From NCBI GenBank assembly GCA_001970955.1, contig MPUH01000063.1:1-64000 (forward strand): 64,000 nt of DNA, given 5' to 3'. Each line of letters opens with the position of its first letter. The stretch's first letter is position 1. The DNA comes from Stentor coeruleus. Lineage: Eukaryota; Ciliophora; Heterotrichea; Heterotrichida; Stentoridae. The translations under genes and the position numbers were made by a program. The notes beneath the pieces were generated by a model, which did no database searches, was not told the DNA's origin, and saw only the letters and a list, made by a program, of their open reading frames with translations. Positions 11,001 to 20,151 of this stretch are shown here, one piece after another.

Positions 11001-12721
11001 ACAGCATATTTATCATCTGGACTTAAAGCAAGGCTGTTAATAGCCCCAGAATGTCCTGTTAGACTAGCTTCTTCTCTTTTTTCTTCTAAGTTCCATATTT
11101 TTACAGTCTGATCTCCGGAAACACTGATAATTGTCTTAGAATCAGAAGTAAATCTTACACATTTTATCCAGTTTGTATGGCCTTCAAAGATCATTTCTAT
11201 GTTTTTATCAGCAATGTTAATGATTTTAACCAATTTGTCTATAGACCCAGTGCCAATATATCTACCATTAGAAGAGAAATCTACTGAATATAAAGACTGG
11301 TCATGGGCTTTTATGCTGAAAATCAAAGCTGACTCTTTGAAATTCCACAATTTGACCGTTGTGTCACGAGAACCACTAGCTAAAAACTCAGAGTCATGGG
11401 AAAATTCAATGCAATATACTGACAAACTATGCCCAGTAAGGGTGTTTATAAGTTCATAGGTTTCAGCTGACCATATTTTTATAGTTTTGTCATATGAACA
11501 TGATGCAATAAATTTCCCATCTTTAGAAAACTTTGCCATTACCGCAGCTGATGCATGTCCTATTAATTTACCTATGAGTTGACCTGTACTTACAGACCAT
11601 ATTATTGGAATGAGTTCTAAATCACAACTTATGATTTTTGTACTGTCTGGGCTTATACATACTGACATTAGACCACATTTATGTTCTTTAAAAACAGATT
11701 TTTCTCTATACCCTTCAAGGTTCCATACACGAGTATATGAATCTTTAGATACGCTTATTAATTGCTTTCTTTCGGTAGTGAAAATAAGATCGTTTACTTG
11801 TTGAGTATGTCCATGAAAAGTTCCTGATAAGTAGTTTTTGGTACTGCAGATTTCTATGGAACTGTCAGAGTATCCGATTGCTAGATAATTACCTGATGGG
11901 CTGTAAGTTATTGCACTTGGAAGTAGAGGGGAGGTATCTTTTTTGTGTTCTTCTGATAAGTCACTAAGATTCCAAACTTGAACTAAAGAAGTATTGCTAT
12001 ATGTCGCGAGAAAGTTGTTGAATGGACTAAGACACATACCTTTAACAGGGTGTTCCGTATCCACTGTGATTTCAGCAATCTTCGATAATAAATTCCATAT
12101 TTTAATCCACCCATCATCAGACGAAGATATAGCATGCAAACTATCCCCAAGATATTTCACCGCATTTACAGGCCCAGTATGCCCAACTAAAGTGAATTCT
12201 TCATTTCTCATAGCAAGGTTCCATACTTTAATAGAACAATCATCTGACCCACTAATCAAAGAAGTCAGATCCGGACTGAAACAAATCCCTAAGACTTTCC
12301 CTTCATGTCCTTTTAAAGAAAAAATTTCTATTCTTGAGTTTAAATCCCACACTTTTATAGTCATATCTTCTGAACTACTACCTAATAAATTTCCTGATTG
12401 GTTAATGCTAAGGTATGTTATTGGTCCGAAATGGCCGGATAATGTATATTCTTCACATTGTTTTGATAGACTCCAAGATTTTATTAGTTTATCTTCACCT
12501 CCAGTAAAAAGAAGATTAGATATTGGATTTAGACAGCATATACGAACACTACCTGTATGGCCACCTAGTAAAAAATCCTCCCTTTCTATATCTTTCAACA
12601 CATCTTGGATAGCTTCAATTTCGCTAAGCTGGGGTTTTGATGTGTCTAAACTTTGCCCTGCTGTTAGAAAGAAGGAATTAGATACTTCGGGAATCAATGG
12701 TTCTTTGATACCAATATCCAT
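8045..12721 (-). CDS. 21x WD40 - ankyrin-like - TRP-like ion channel fusion
   Basis: A 1558-residue intronless protein. Residues about 50-930 hold 21 WD40 repeats, counted from GH...W[ND] units, which equals three seven-bladed propellers. Residues about 1010-1100 include an ankyrin-like unit (DAFGHSPLYYSIKRQH). Residues about 1185-1400 have six or so hydrophobic segments, a loop with LTAGDASEMF where a TRP/polycystin selectivity filter would be, and a last helix NMLISILGDAFDEF typical of TRP S6. The tail (about 1460-1550) is predicted coiled coil. TRP channels pass cations, often Ca2+; WD40 propellers usually bind partners, so a large cytosolic scaffold on a membrane channel is inferred. Start is ATG at 12721, stop TAG. 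It is convergent with NMT, with one base between the stop codons. All Trp codons are TGG. Confidence 0.85.
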   Translation of the reverse strand: MDIGIKEPLIPEVSNSFFLTAGQSLDTSKPQLSEIEAIQDVLKDIEREDFLLGGHTGSVRICCLNPISNLLFTGGEDKLIKSWSLSKQCEEYTLSGHFGPITYLSINQSGNLLGSSSEDMTIKVWDLNSRIEIFSLKGHEGKVLGICFSPDLTSLISGSDDCSIKVWNLAMRNEEFTLVGHTGPVNAVKYLGDSLHAISSSDDGWIKIWNLLSKIAEITVDTEHPVKGMCLSPFNNFLATYSNTSLVQVWNLSDLSEEHKKDTSPLLPSAITYSPSGNYLAIGYSDSSIEICSTKNYLSGTFHGHTQQVNDLIFTTERKQLISVSKDSYTRVWNLEGYREKSVFKEHKCGLMSVCISPDSTKIISCDLELIPIIWSVSTGQLIGKLIGHASAAVMAKFSKDGKFIASCSYDKTIKIWSAETYELINTLTGHSLSVYCIEFSHDSEFLASGSRDTTVKLWNFKESALIFSIKAHDQSLYSVDFSSNGRYIGTGSIDKLVKIINIADKNIEMIFEGHTNWIKCVRFTSDSKTIISVSGDQTVKIWNLEEKREEASLTGHSGAINSLALSPDDKYAVTGSGDNYIKLWNLPERREEFTINAHTDCVSFLDFSPNGEFFISAGKDKLAKVWEIKNKGEEVSFIAHDDRVRSLVYTPDGSFLISGSNDKTIKIWDILEKSEPKVLKGHENIIWSISLSPNGKNLASGSHDGVIKLWDFSSLSNTSTHKYHVLSVNSVSFSPCGQYLASASNDKTVKLLNLNDHNDIISFNGHQHFVWTAIFVPSGVYLISGSNDKTIRVWNVDLKSLAFTLTGHTNAIYCIAACSNGQRIVSGSVDTTVKVWSLTEFSEEFTLTGHNDAIRGITLTASGKFAISGGFDKLVIVWNLHEKRKEYVLCGHTDNVLTVTVSPDGNFIASGGADKQIKLWNLNMHRVMFVENHPDMIKSDTLPSIKDPLFKPAKIPDPHYQPLIPYLNAISCLKTKSYAQLSQESLGLLISSYSFSTLHFLSFLGLYKVIESYIENENFIIKADAFGHSPLYYSIKRQHQKCTDLLLEFLINSGIDNTNTIENLTSFHAIRHDLVILIRNSSSMIHELLSVLICQSSESIYFGKPHTELPIISLIPMRTAILNYYFTESSIDNQLKDDLENQPLIMKTFKFMLPATVGSLDSIEFLKIILECKNEEIYRTELIQFYIRYKWNYVKIWVYSYTLLVWANLVLIALVIILSDINFVYPLIGVNFLLLVWELVQFAQTGVDYVKDWWNILDIIRLSLTGFWIFCLLWEEDWDIRYLLWWMILLNVIRGLTGFRAFDKTRYYIKLILISLSNIKFFMIIFIYTTISFGLLSSKSSKENNGVFDYKYLWVYPFSLTAGDASEMFSDNFELKYISFCLALIINIILMLNMLISILGDAFDEFQLKSEIFDYSEIAQALLEIEQIKSLFNPICIYKYLHICDDPYRTKGTGWPGKVLFTTSEIEKTRKIIEDKISRFENTLETKTDSRAKILEGKINGLRDDFKTLSFGGDDNRLATVEARVAELDGKFTAKIQGVEEKLDLLISLIKENSRIN

Positions 12722-13351
12722 TTAATTTATAATATTTCGTCCACAATTATGAGTATTTTCTTTTTCTATATGTGGAATATAATAATTGGAATCATTATTC
12801 TATTTGATATAAAATGATTTTTTAGGGTTTTTAAATGGATTATGTGATAATATTTTATCATCGTGCATGAGAATATTTATTATAATAGATGATAAAAAGT
12901 TAATTTATATGTGTTATAGAAATTTATTAAGACTTGGAAATATTCTTTTTAAAAAATTACTATAGCAGCTATAATTTTACACTTTTCCGTTAGAATATAG
13001 ATTCATTTCACTAATTAGTATTAAGATTCTTTAAAATTTGTTAGTAGAAAATAATATTCGCACTATTATTTTCATCATAAAATTCATATACTAATGACTT
13101 TTCTTATGTGTCTTTATTATCAAAAAGTTATCTTTATCCTTTAATTGATAGAAATCTTTGAATCAAACTTGTTTTTTATACTAAAGTAACTACATATTCC
13201 TAATAACTATATCCAAAATCCAACCCTCCAAGCATTTGTCTTAAAAAAAAAAACACCTTTTCTCATAAACTAGCCCAAAACCTTCATCTAATCTTCCTCC
13301 TTTCATCAACAACTTATAATCATCTTAATAAACTATAAGAAATATTAATAT
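12722..13351. other. gene-free spacer
   Basis: Spacer between two minus-strand genes. The last 150 bases on the + strand are C-rich and G-poor (13201-13260 has about 15 C and 2 G), which is the 3' flank pattern of the minus-strand gene ending at 13352. No gene seen. Confidence 0.5.
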
Positions 13352-14092
13352 TCAAATAGACTGGCCTGGAAAGCCATTAGCAAACACTCCTCCAGTAAAA
13401 GAAGCATTAGCAAACTGTGTCAAATCAGTTTTTTTCCTGTTATACTTTTCCTTCCTAATATTCTCATAAAACTTCGCTGGATCTGATGCAAATGGCATAA
13501 CAGGCCTTGCTGCTTTTTTATACACAGCATTAGAACTTGAACTTTTTGATCTATTTTTAGACTGTGATGTTTTTGGATTATTTATCTCAAGCATTTTCGG
13601 CTCTTCCTTAGGCTTTGACTCAGTTTTTTTCTGAACCGGAGATGGTTTTAAAGGAGATTCTTTTATAGAGCTCAAAGTGCTTTCACGTGACTTGTTTTTT
13701 TTGCTTACAATACTAGGTAATAATTACTCAGCATAGCAACTTAGGCATATTAAAGATAACTCGTCAAAGTTAATATCTTCGATTTTGCATTGAGGCATAC
13801 CTTTTGAATCTAAAGGTATTGCTAAGGCGATAATTTCTTCGATTGATAAACGATTTTGACAGTTTCTACATGTTTTTTCGGTAAAGCCATACTCGTCGAT
13901 GACTAGTTTTTCGCAAAGGAGTTCGGTTATGTGAGAGGTAGCTTGTGACATCCCTGTGATTTTTGAAGTTGGTACTGATGATATTTTAGAGGTCACTCTG
14001 CTCATTCTAGACGATGCTGTGCATGATGATATGATAGACTTTGCTGCTATAGACTGAACTCTTGAAGTCCTAACTGAACTATATTCACTCAT
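13352..14092 (-). CDS. small zinc-ribbon-like protein, function unknown
   Basis: Two exons joined across a 15-nt intron (13713-13727) give 241 residues. Without splicing the reading stops at TAA within the intron. The N-terminal 55 residues are Ser/Thr/Arg-rich. A four-cysteine ribbon then follows: CRNCQ near residue 80 and CLSC near residue 118, plus an earlier Cys. The splice lies right after the second CxxC, at CYA/D. The C-terminal half is Lys/Pro/Ser-rich and ends with a compact conserved-looking stretch (DPAKFYENIRKEKY then FANGFPGQSI). I do not recognise the family; zinc binding is inferred from CxxC pairs. Start is ATG at 14092. Confidence 0.7.
13713..13727 (-). other. 15-nt intron
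   Basis: GTAATTATTACCTAG with A at position 10. It removes an in-frame TAA and joins the two halves of the zinc-ribbon gene. Confidence 0.85.
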
Positions 14093-14969
14093 ATTATAAT
14101 TTTAATAATAAACTCTAATTTTTCAATAGTAATATTGAAGATTTCTTATTTATAGTTTTGATGTTTTTGTGTTTGAATGTAAAAAATTCTTAAAATCATT
14201 CAATTTTTTTGAGATTGCTTTTTTGTGTTAGTTTTAAGGAAGTTTAGATGGTTTTGTATGCGGTATGATAATTTTCCTTATTTTTATGAATGATTTATAT
14301 AATGCAATTTTTGTATATATGTGATAAAATATTTTTTGAATTATTTGGAGTTTAAAATGTATAGCAATTTTAATTTCTACTTTGTATCTTATATTTATAA
14401 GCACATAAATATGCATTTCAAAGGGTTAATTAAATTTTCTACAAATTATATCTAAACAAGCAATTATTTAATTTATCATTTAAAATTCATTGAAATATAA
14501 ACTTTTAGCGTTAATACATAGAAAATACAGATCCTGAGCACTTAAATAATCTAACCCATATCAATATTTTGCATAAAAAGCAAAATACAAAATAATCACT
14601 TCTCTTGAATCATCATACAAGCATTTAAACTCTCAAACCCAATCATCACATTTTTTAGCACAATTCCAACTTCCCGATCTTAACCCTCAACATAACAAAA
14701 TCCTAATAACCCCAATCTCATCCAATTCCTATCCCACATCATCCTTCATATCAATTAATACAAAATCCTATATATCTAATAATTTTCTATACTCCTTACA
14801 AAAACATTATAATGGATTAATTCTACCTTCCTTCCTCAATACTATCCTAATTCCCAATCTGCATATAACCATTCTCCAATATCCTTTAACTTAATTATCT
14901 TCCTAAATTACTATTTTTTATATGAAAACCATCTGTTTATTAGTAATATTTAGAAATTAACTTATTAAA
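14093..14969. promoter_or_regulatory. divergent intergenic region
   Basis: Between the 5' ends of the minus-strand zinc-ribbon gene and the plus-strand carboxypeptidase. The left part is G-rich over C and the right part (about 14580-14960) strongly C-rich over G on the + strand, so the skew flips inside the region as expected if each half serves the gene it abuts. No named motif. Confidence 0.35.
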
Positions 14970-17333
14970 ATGAGTATTAGTGATGACTCAGGCTTTGAAG
15001 AAGATATTGATAACGACCTCCTATTGGAAGAAGTCAAAAGCAGCAGTTCTTCATCACCAGTTTTAGCAAACTTAGAGTCTGCAAAAGAAGAAATAATCCC
15101 ATTTATCCCATTAGCACAGTCTGGGATCAGCTTAGAACCAGACATGTTATTTGGCTGGAAGCCTAAGTCTTTAATGCACGGAGGACCAATACCTCTAAAC
15201 TTTGCTTTGGATAGTATTTTAACAAAAAACTGCATCTATCATGGTTTTCGTCCTGAAGACTCTTTAGAACTCCATGAAGCATTTTCAAACCCTTTAACTT
15301 ATCCATATGCTATAAACCCAACAGTACGCCATGCATATAAAGCTATAAGGAAAAAACTACCTAAAAAAGACTGTAGACCTTTTACTGGAATGAAAACTGA
15401 GATGACTAACGAAGACTTGGTTTTTGATTCAAAATTTGAATCTGGGAATCTTGATAAAGTCAGTAAAATTAAAGAAGATGAATATGATTTATATATAAGA
15501 AACGATTCTAACACATATGGGAAAAATCAATGGTTTTACTTTGCTGTGACCAATAATAGCATTGAACGTGAAATAAAATTTAATATAGTCAATTTTGCTA
15601 AACAAGATAGTTTATATACACAAGGATTACAACCTTGTGTTTATAGAGAAACAATGCCTTATAAAAATTGGCATTATATGTGTGAAAATGTGAAATATAG
15701 TTTTTCAAAAATCAACAAAACACTTGTTAATAAAAAGATTTTTTATTGTTTGTCTTTTACTATAATTTTCCCAGGTTTTGAAAGATTGAAATTTTCTTAT
15801 TCGATCCCGTATAGTTATTCTGATTTGATTAAGTATTTGAAAGATATTGAAAAGAGTCAGTTTGTCCAAAGGGAGTCGTTGTGTAAATCTTTGAGTGGAA
15901 TTGATGTTCCTTTACTTAGTGTTACTGATAGAGAAGTTGTCGAAGCAAAGGAAATTATTATTGTTACTGCAAGGGTACACCCTGGAGAAACTCATGGTTC
16001 TTGGATTATGCAAGGGTTTATATCTTTTATTATTGGTAAGTCTTTAGCTGCAACAAGGCTTAGACAAATGTGTATTTTTAAAATTGTCCCGATGCTTAAC
16101 CCAGATGGGGTCATAATGGGCAATTCCCGATGTTCGCTAAATGGGCAGGATTTAAACAGACAATTCCAATCTCCAGACCAACGTTTGCATCCAGAGATTT
16201 TCCATACAAAAAACTTTATATACCAAACCAAAAACATCCTAACCTATCTTGACCTTCACGCGCATTCCAAGAAAAAAGGGGTTTTTATATATGGACCACA
16301 CTTCCCTTTACACTCAGAATATCATTGTAAAATCCGAGTAATCCCCAAACTTCTAAGTGAAAGTACCGATGTTTTCAGATACTATTCCTGTAAATTCCAT
16401 AATGACTGGTCTAAAAGAAAAGCAGCAAGACTTGTTGTTTCTAAAGAGCAACAACTTCCATATTGCTATACTGTAGAAACATCCTCATATGGATATTTAG
16501 ATTATGATCGTAACACAATCCCTTTTACTCAAGAAAAAATGTTCTCAATAGGTGAAAAGATCTCGATAGCAATCCTTCAATATATTGATCTAAGAAATGA
16601 TGAATATCTTCAACGTGAAGTCCGTGCTGAGCTTCGTAAAAAAACCGCAAGATTTTCCCCAATAAAAGAATTCGACAAAAAACGAACTATGAAAGATATC
16701 CTTGAACAAATAAAAAATGATCTGGCAAATGAAAACGAAAGCGATTCAGGTGGTTCAGATAGTGACTGTGATAAAGATCATGAAGAAGAAAAAGTTAATA
16801 AAAAAATCCTCATGGTTTTGAAACAAGTAAATCAAATGATTGAAAACCCAGTTAGTAGGAAGAGATATAGTAGGTTACATGGACAGAAAATAATGAAGGT
16901 TAATAAGAAAAATGATGATGCTGAAGTACAGGCAAAAAGCACATTGGCTAAGTATTTTTCAAGAGCTTCTACTGATAATAAAAGTAGGTTTAAGTGCAGA
17001 GTTGAAAGTGTTAAGAGAACTTCGGATGGGGAAAAAAAGAAAAATCCTGGGAAGAATAAAGAAATTAATTCAAAACTTTCGTTTTCGTTAGGGTTATATG
17101 CGCTAAGACAGAGGACTACACATGCTATGTATGAAAAACCTATAGTGAGGAATAGGAAAAATTTGAGGTTTGACTTGAAAGCAGGTTCAAATGGGAATAT
17201 GGGCATGTTTTTGGATTGCTTAGATGAAGGGTATGAATCTAATAGCGAAGGGGATACTACAAAGAAAGGCATTACTATAAGAAACATCCCTAGAAAAAGT
17301 AGCAGACACAAATCAGCTGATAAAATCAATTGA
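14970..17333 (+). CDS. cytosolic carboxypeptidase (AGBL/CCP family, M14)
   Basis: A 787-residue zinc carboxypeptidase of the CCP type, which trims glutamates from tubulin and other proteins and so tunes cilia and microtubule stability. The CCP-specific N-terminal domain (NQWFYFAVTN, PYSYSDL) precedes the catalytic domain. Zinc ligands are visible as HPGE at H337 and E340 and the second His at H430 in DLHAHS. The NPDGV and SLNGQDLNRQF motifs are present, and the catalytic Glu is E503 in VETSSYGY. The C-terminal 220 residues are low-complexity, acidic then basic. Start is ATG at 14970, stop TGA, which shows TGA is a stop codon in this genome. The catalytic set is complete, so it should be active. 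Confidence 0.92.
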   Translation: MSISDDSGFEEDIDNDLLLEEVKSSSSSSPVLANLESAKEEIIPFIPLAQSGISLEPDMLFGWKPKSLMHGGPIPLNFALDSILTKNCIYHGFRPEDSLELHEAFSNPLTYPYAINPTVRHAYKAIRKKLPKKDCRPFTGMKTEMTNEDLVFDSKFESGNLDKVSKIKEDEYDLYIRNDSNTYGKNQWFYFAVTNNSIEREIKFNIVNFAKQDSLYTQGLQPCVYRETMPYKNWHYMCENVKYSFSKINKTLVNKKIFYCLSFTIIFPGFERLKFSYSIPYSYSDLIKYLKDIEKSQFVQRESLCKSLSGIDVPLLSVTDREVVEAKEIIIVTARVHPGETHGSWIMQGFISFIIGKSLAATRLRQMCIFKIVPMLNPDGVIMGNSRCSLNGQDLNRQFQSPDQRLHPEIFHTKNFIYQTKNILTYLDLHAHSKKKGVFIYGPHFPLHSEYHCKIRVIPKLLSESTDVFRYYSCKFHNDWSKRKAARLVVSKEQQLPYCYTVETSSYGYLDYDRNTIPFTQEKMFSIGEKISIAILQYIDLRNDEYLQREVRAELRKKTARFSPIKEFDKKRTMKDILEQIKNDLANENESDSGGSDSDCDKDHEEEKVNKKILMVLKQVNQMIENPVSRKRYSRLHGQKIMKVNKKNDDAEVQAKSTLAKYFSRASTDNKSRFKCRVESVKRTSDGEKKKNPGKNKEINSKLSFSLGLYALRQRTTHAMYEKPIVRNRKNLRFDLKAGSNGNMGMFLDCLDEGYESNSEGDTTKKGITIRNIPRKSSRHKSADKIN

Positions 17334-17448
17334 AAAATTATTAGTTTAATATTTATTGATGTCTCTATAAAGCTGTAATATATTTTATAGGCTTTTATCA
17401 TTAGTATTTAGATAATAATCTTTCTTAAGATTACCTTTTACACATTTT

Positions 17449-18837
17449 ATGGATATAAGCCTATTAACAAAATTCATTTTCTCGCCCAAGATCCTTGAAG
17501 AACTAAAAAGCAGCACTCCTGAATTTAAACACAAAGCACTTATAGATATCCTATTAACACCTACACATGTAAGAAGTGGCAAAAATATGATGATGCTGAA
17601 GTTTTTAGTAAGATCGTTTCCGTTTGTTAGAGAAAATATATTACAGCTTGGTGAATCAACTTTTACACACTTTTGCCAAGCAATTAGCTTTGAAGAATAC
17701 AAGGTTGGAGATGTAATTTGTATTTAGATTGTATTTAATCAAGGAGATACTGGGAATAAATTTTATATTATCCTATCTGGTTTGGTAAGTGTTTTAACGT
17801 TTCCTTATAATGATGATTATAGTTTAGAAGTAGCCAAGCTCGATATAGGCATGTCTTTCGGTGAATTAGCTCTAATCCGCAAACAGCCCCGTTCCGCAAC
17901 TATAAAATGTTTAGAAGCTTGCCAGTTTATAGTCCTGCAAAAGACTGACTATTTGCAGATCTTAGGCAAAGTTGAAGAAAAAAAGCTCGAAGAAATAGTA
18001 AGTTTCCTTCACTCAATAAGCTTATTTTCATCATGGACCAAGAAATCATTAGAAAAATTAAGTTACCATTTTAAAAACAAAGTCTTTCATCGAAATCAAA
18101 CTGTTTATAAAGAAGGAGATATACCTGAAGAATTTTACATAATAAAGAAAGGAGAGTTTGAATTTTCAAAAAAACAACACATATCGAAAAATCAAAAACA
18201 TGAAGTACTTAGCATTGGGATATCAGGAAGGAAAGCAACATTAATACCCTTAAAAATAACCCCAAAAGTTGCCCTTTTAAGTGCTGGAGAAATTTTCGGT
18301 GATGAAGAATTGTTGAAAGGGATTTCAAGAACATTGACATGTACTTGTGTGGTAAGGGGGGAATTGATGTGTATGAAAAAAAGCGATTTTTTTGGGAGAA
18401 TTAGAGCTGATGATTCGATTAAATATCTTCAAGACTCATCAAATATACGTGAAAATATTAGAGCTGATAGACTGAGATATGTCCCGAGTATAGAAAACAG
18501 TTTTTCTGATATTAAAAACTATAGTACTGAGACTTGTGATAGATTATATAAAAGATCCAAGGCTAAACTTATGATCAATTCAGTGAGGCATCAAATGCGT
18601 AATTTGAAATCTAAACCAAAAATAAAAAATATTCTTACACTTGGGGAAACAGGAAAAGTAAAAAGTGGCGAACTACATAGTTTGACACCAATATATAGGC
18701 TTCTTAATGAAACACCTCTTATGTTGAAGTCGTTTTCTCCCCATTTTCGACATGAAAACTATTTTGATTTAGATTATTCAAAATGCAATTATTCAAGAAT
18801 AAGCCTGAAAACTTCTTTGACCCCTTTACCGAAGTAA
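17449..18837 (+). CDS. protein with two cyclic-nucleotide-binding domains
   Basis: A 457-residue protein after removing a 15-nt intron at 17713-17727, which restores the start of the first CNB domain (GDIVFNQGDTGNKFYIILSG). The first domain ends with FGELALIRKQPRSATI, an intact phosphate-binding cassette including the Glu and Arg that hold cyclic nucleotide. The second (NQTVYKEGDIPEEFYIIKKG, then GEIFGDEELLKGISRTLTC) keeps FG and R but is more divergent. No kinase, channel or other effector domain follows; the tail is basic. It could be a stand-alone cAMP/cGMP sensor or a PKA-R-like subunit, but no inhibitor sequence or dimerisation domain is obvious. Start is ATG at 17449, only 115 bases after the carboxypeptidase stop. 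Confidence 0.85.
17713..17727 (+). other. 15-nt intron
   Basis: GTAATTTGTATTTAG with A at position 10. It contains the in-frame TAG, and splicing joins GD to IVFNQGD of the first CNB domain. Confidence 0.9.
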
Positions 18838-19887
18838 AATTAATATATAAGAATTATGCAAACCAAAAAATACTATGTCTTATTAAAATGTTTAGGTTTT
18901 AAAGATTATTATGAAATTTTCTTAAGATAAACTTCTTTTTAAATATATTAAAAGTACAAGTTTTTTTGAAGATAATCTGATAATCTTGATAAATTTTATA
19001 TAAAATTGATTGAAAATTTAAGTAATAATAAATTACACTGGACTATTTCAAATACTATCTATAAATAAGGGCATAATAAAATATTGTTATGTAGGCATTT
19101 AAATGGTATATTGTTTTTATGATATTGTAAAGATAAATATGATTAATTATTTCAAAAGTCAGAAACACTTAATATATATTGCATGTTACGATAACTTTTA
19201 TAATTCATGTTAAAATTTATCATGATCAGAAAATTTACGCATCTATTTGGTTTTTCAAAGTTTGATTATTTAAATATTATCATTAAATTGTATAGTCTTC
19301 AGTATTTTATTCTAACTTAAAACTATTTTAGTATAGTTTTTTTTTCATTTCAATCTTACGTAGCAAAAAATATTCTTATACTTTTACATCAAAAAAAGCT
19401 TCATTATCAAAGTTCTTTTAATATTTCTATATTAAGTCAAGTGTAATAGGTATAAATAAGAATTTATAAACTATTTCAAGAAACCAGGTGAATTCCATTT
19501 TATTACCCTAGATCATATTGTCCTTGTTTCAAATAGCCTAGAACTACCCACAAATCGCACAACTTCCTATACCTTAAAATATTACAAAAGCATTAATTTG
19601 TACTGACAAAAAATACCTTAACACAAATTTCCCTTTCTTTTACTGAAACCATTTACAACATAAAAAAATAGCAAAAAATGCAAAATTCATAAATAGCATA
19701 TCAAAACTCACAACATTACAAATAGCAAAAACTAAAAATATAATATAATTAATATTATATTCCTATTCCTTCTTATCTTTATTTTATTACATCAAATAAA
19801 TAAAACCATAAATTTTTCCACTCTTTATATTATGCTGAAACCATGTACTTTTTTATTTCAAAGCTTTTTTCAATTTAATAATAAAAT
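18838..19887. other. gene-free spacer
   Basis: AT-rich spacer. From about 19480 to 19860 the + strand is C-rich and G-poor, the upstream pattern for the small plus-strand gene at 19888. No other gene seen. Confidence 0.5.
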
Positions 19888-20151
19888 ATGGGTTGTAGTC
19901 CTTCCAAAGATTCTAGTAGTATAATTGAACTTAAAAATGAAAGGGTTGAATCCAAAAAAGCAACAGTGTCTACTATACAAGATCAACCAGGGAAATTAAA
20001 TGCATTTAAAAGTATTAATGGATCTCTTTTTATAATAGGCGAGGAAAATTCTAAAAACGAAGAATCAAGAAATCTTTCAAATATTGGGCAAGTCTTATAT
20101 TCCCAAAAATCAGATAATTTTAAAGACGCATCAAATATAGAGAGTAAATAA
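19888..20151 (+). CDS. small lipid-anchored protein, function unknown
   Basis: An 87-residue ORF starting MGCSPSKDSS: Gly2 with Ser5/Ser7 fits the N-myristoylation consensus, and Cys3 could be palmitoylated, so membrane attachment is likely. The rest is hydrophilic, Ser/Asn/Lys/Glu-rich and probably disordered. No family recognised. ATG at 19888 lies at the end of a C-rich leader and the DNA downstream turns G-rich, as for other genes here. It is short enough to need transcript support. Confidence 0.5.
   Translation: MGCSPSKDSSSIIELKNERVESKKATVSTIQDQPGKLNAFKSINGSLFIIGEENSKNEESRNLSNIGQVLYSQKSDNFKDASNIESK

Noticed and set aside
14234-14416. 60-codon minus frame upstream of the zinc-ribbon gene
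   Set aside because: Low-complexity Ile/Lys-rich translation typical of random AT-rich DNA.
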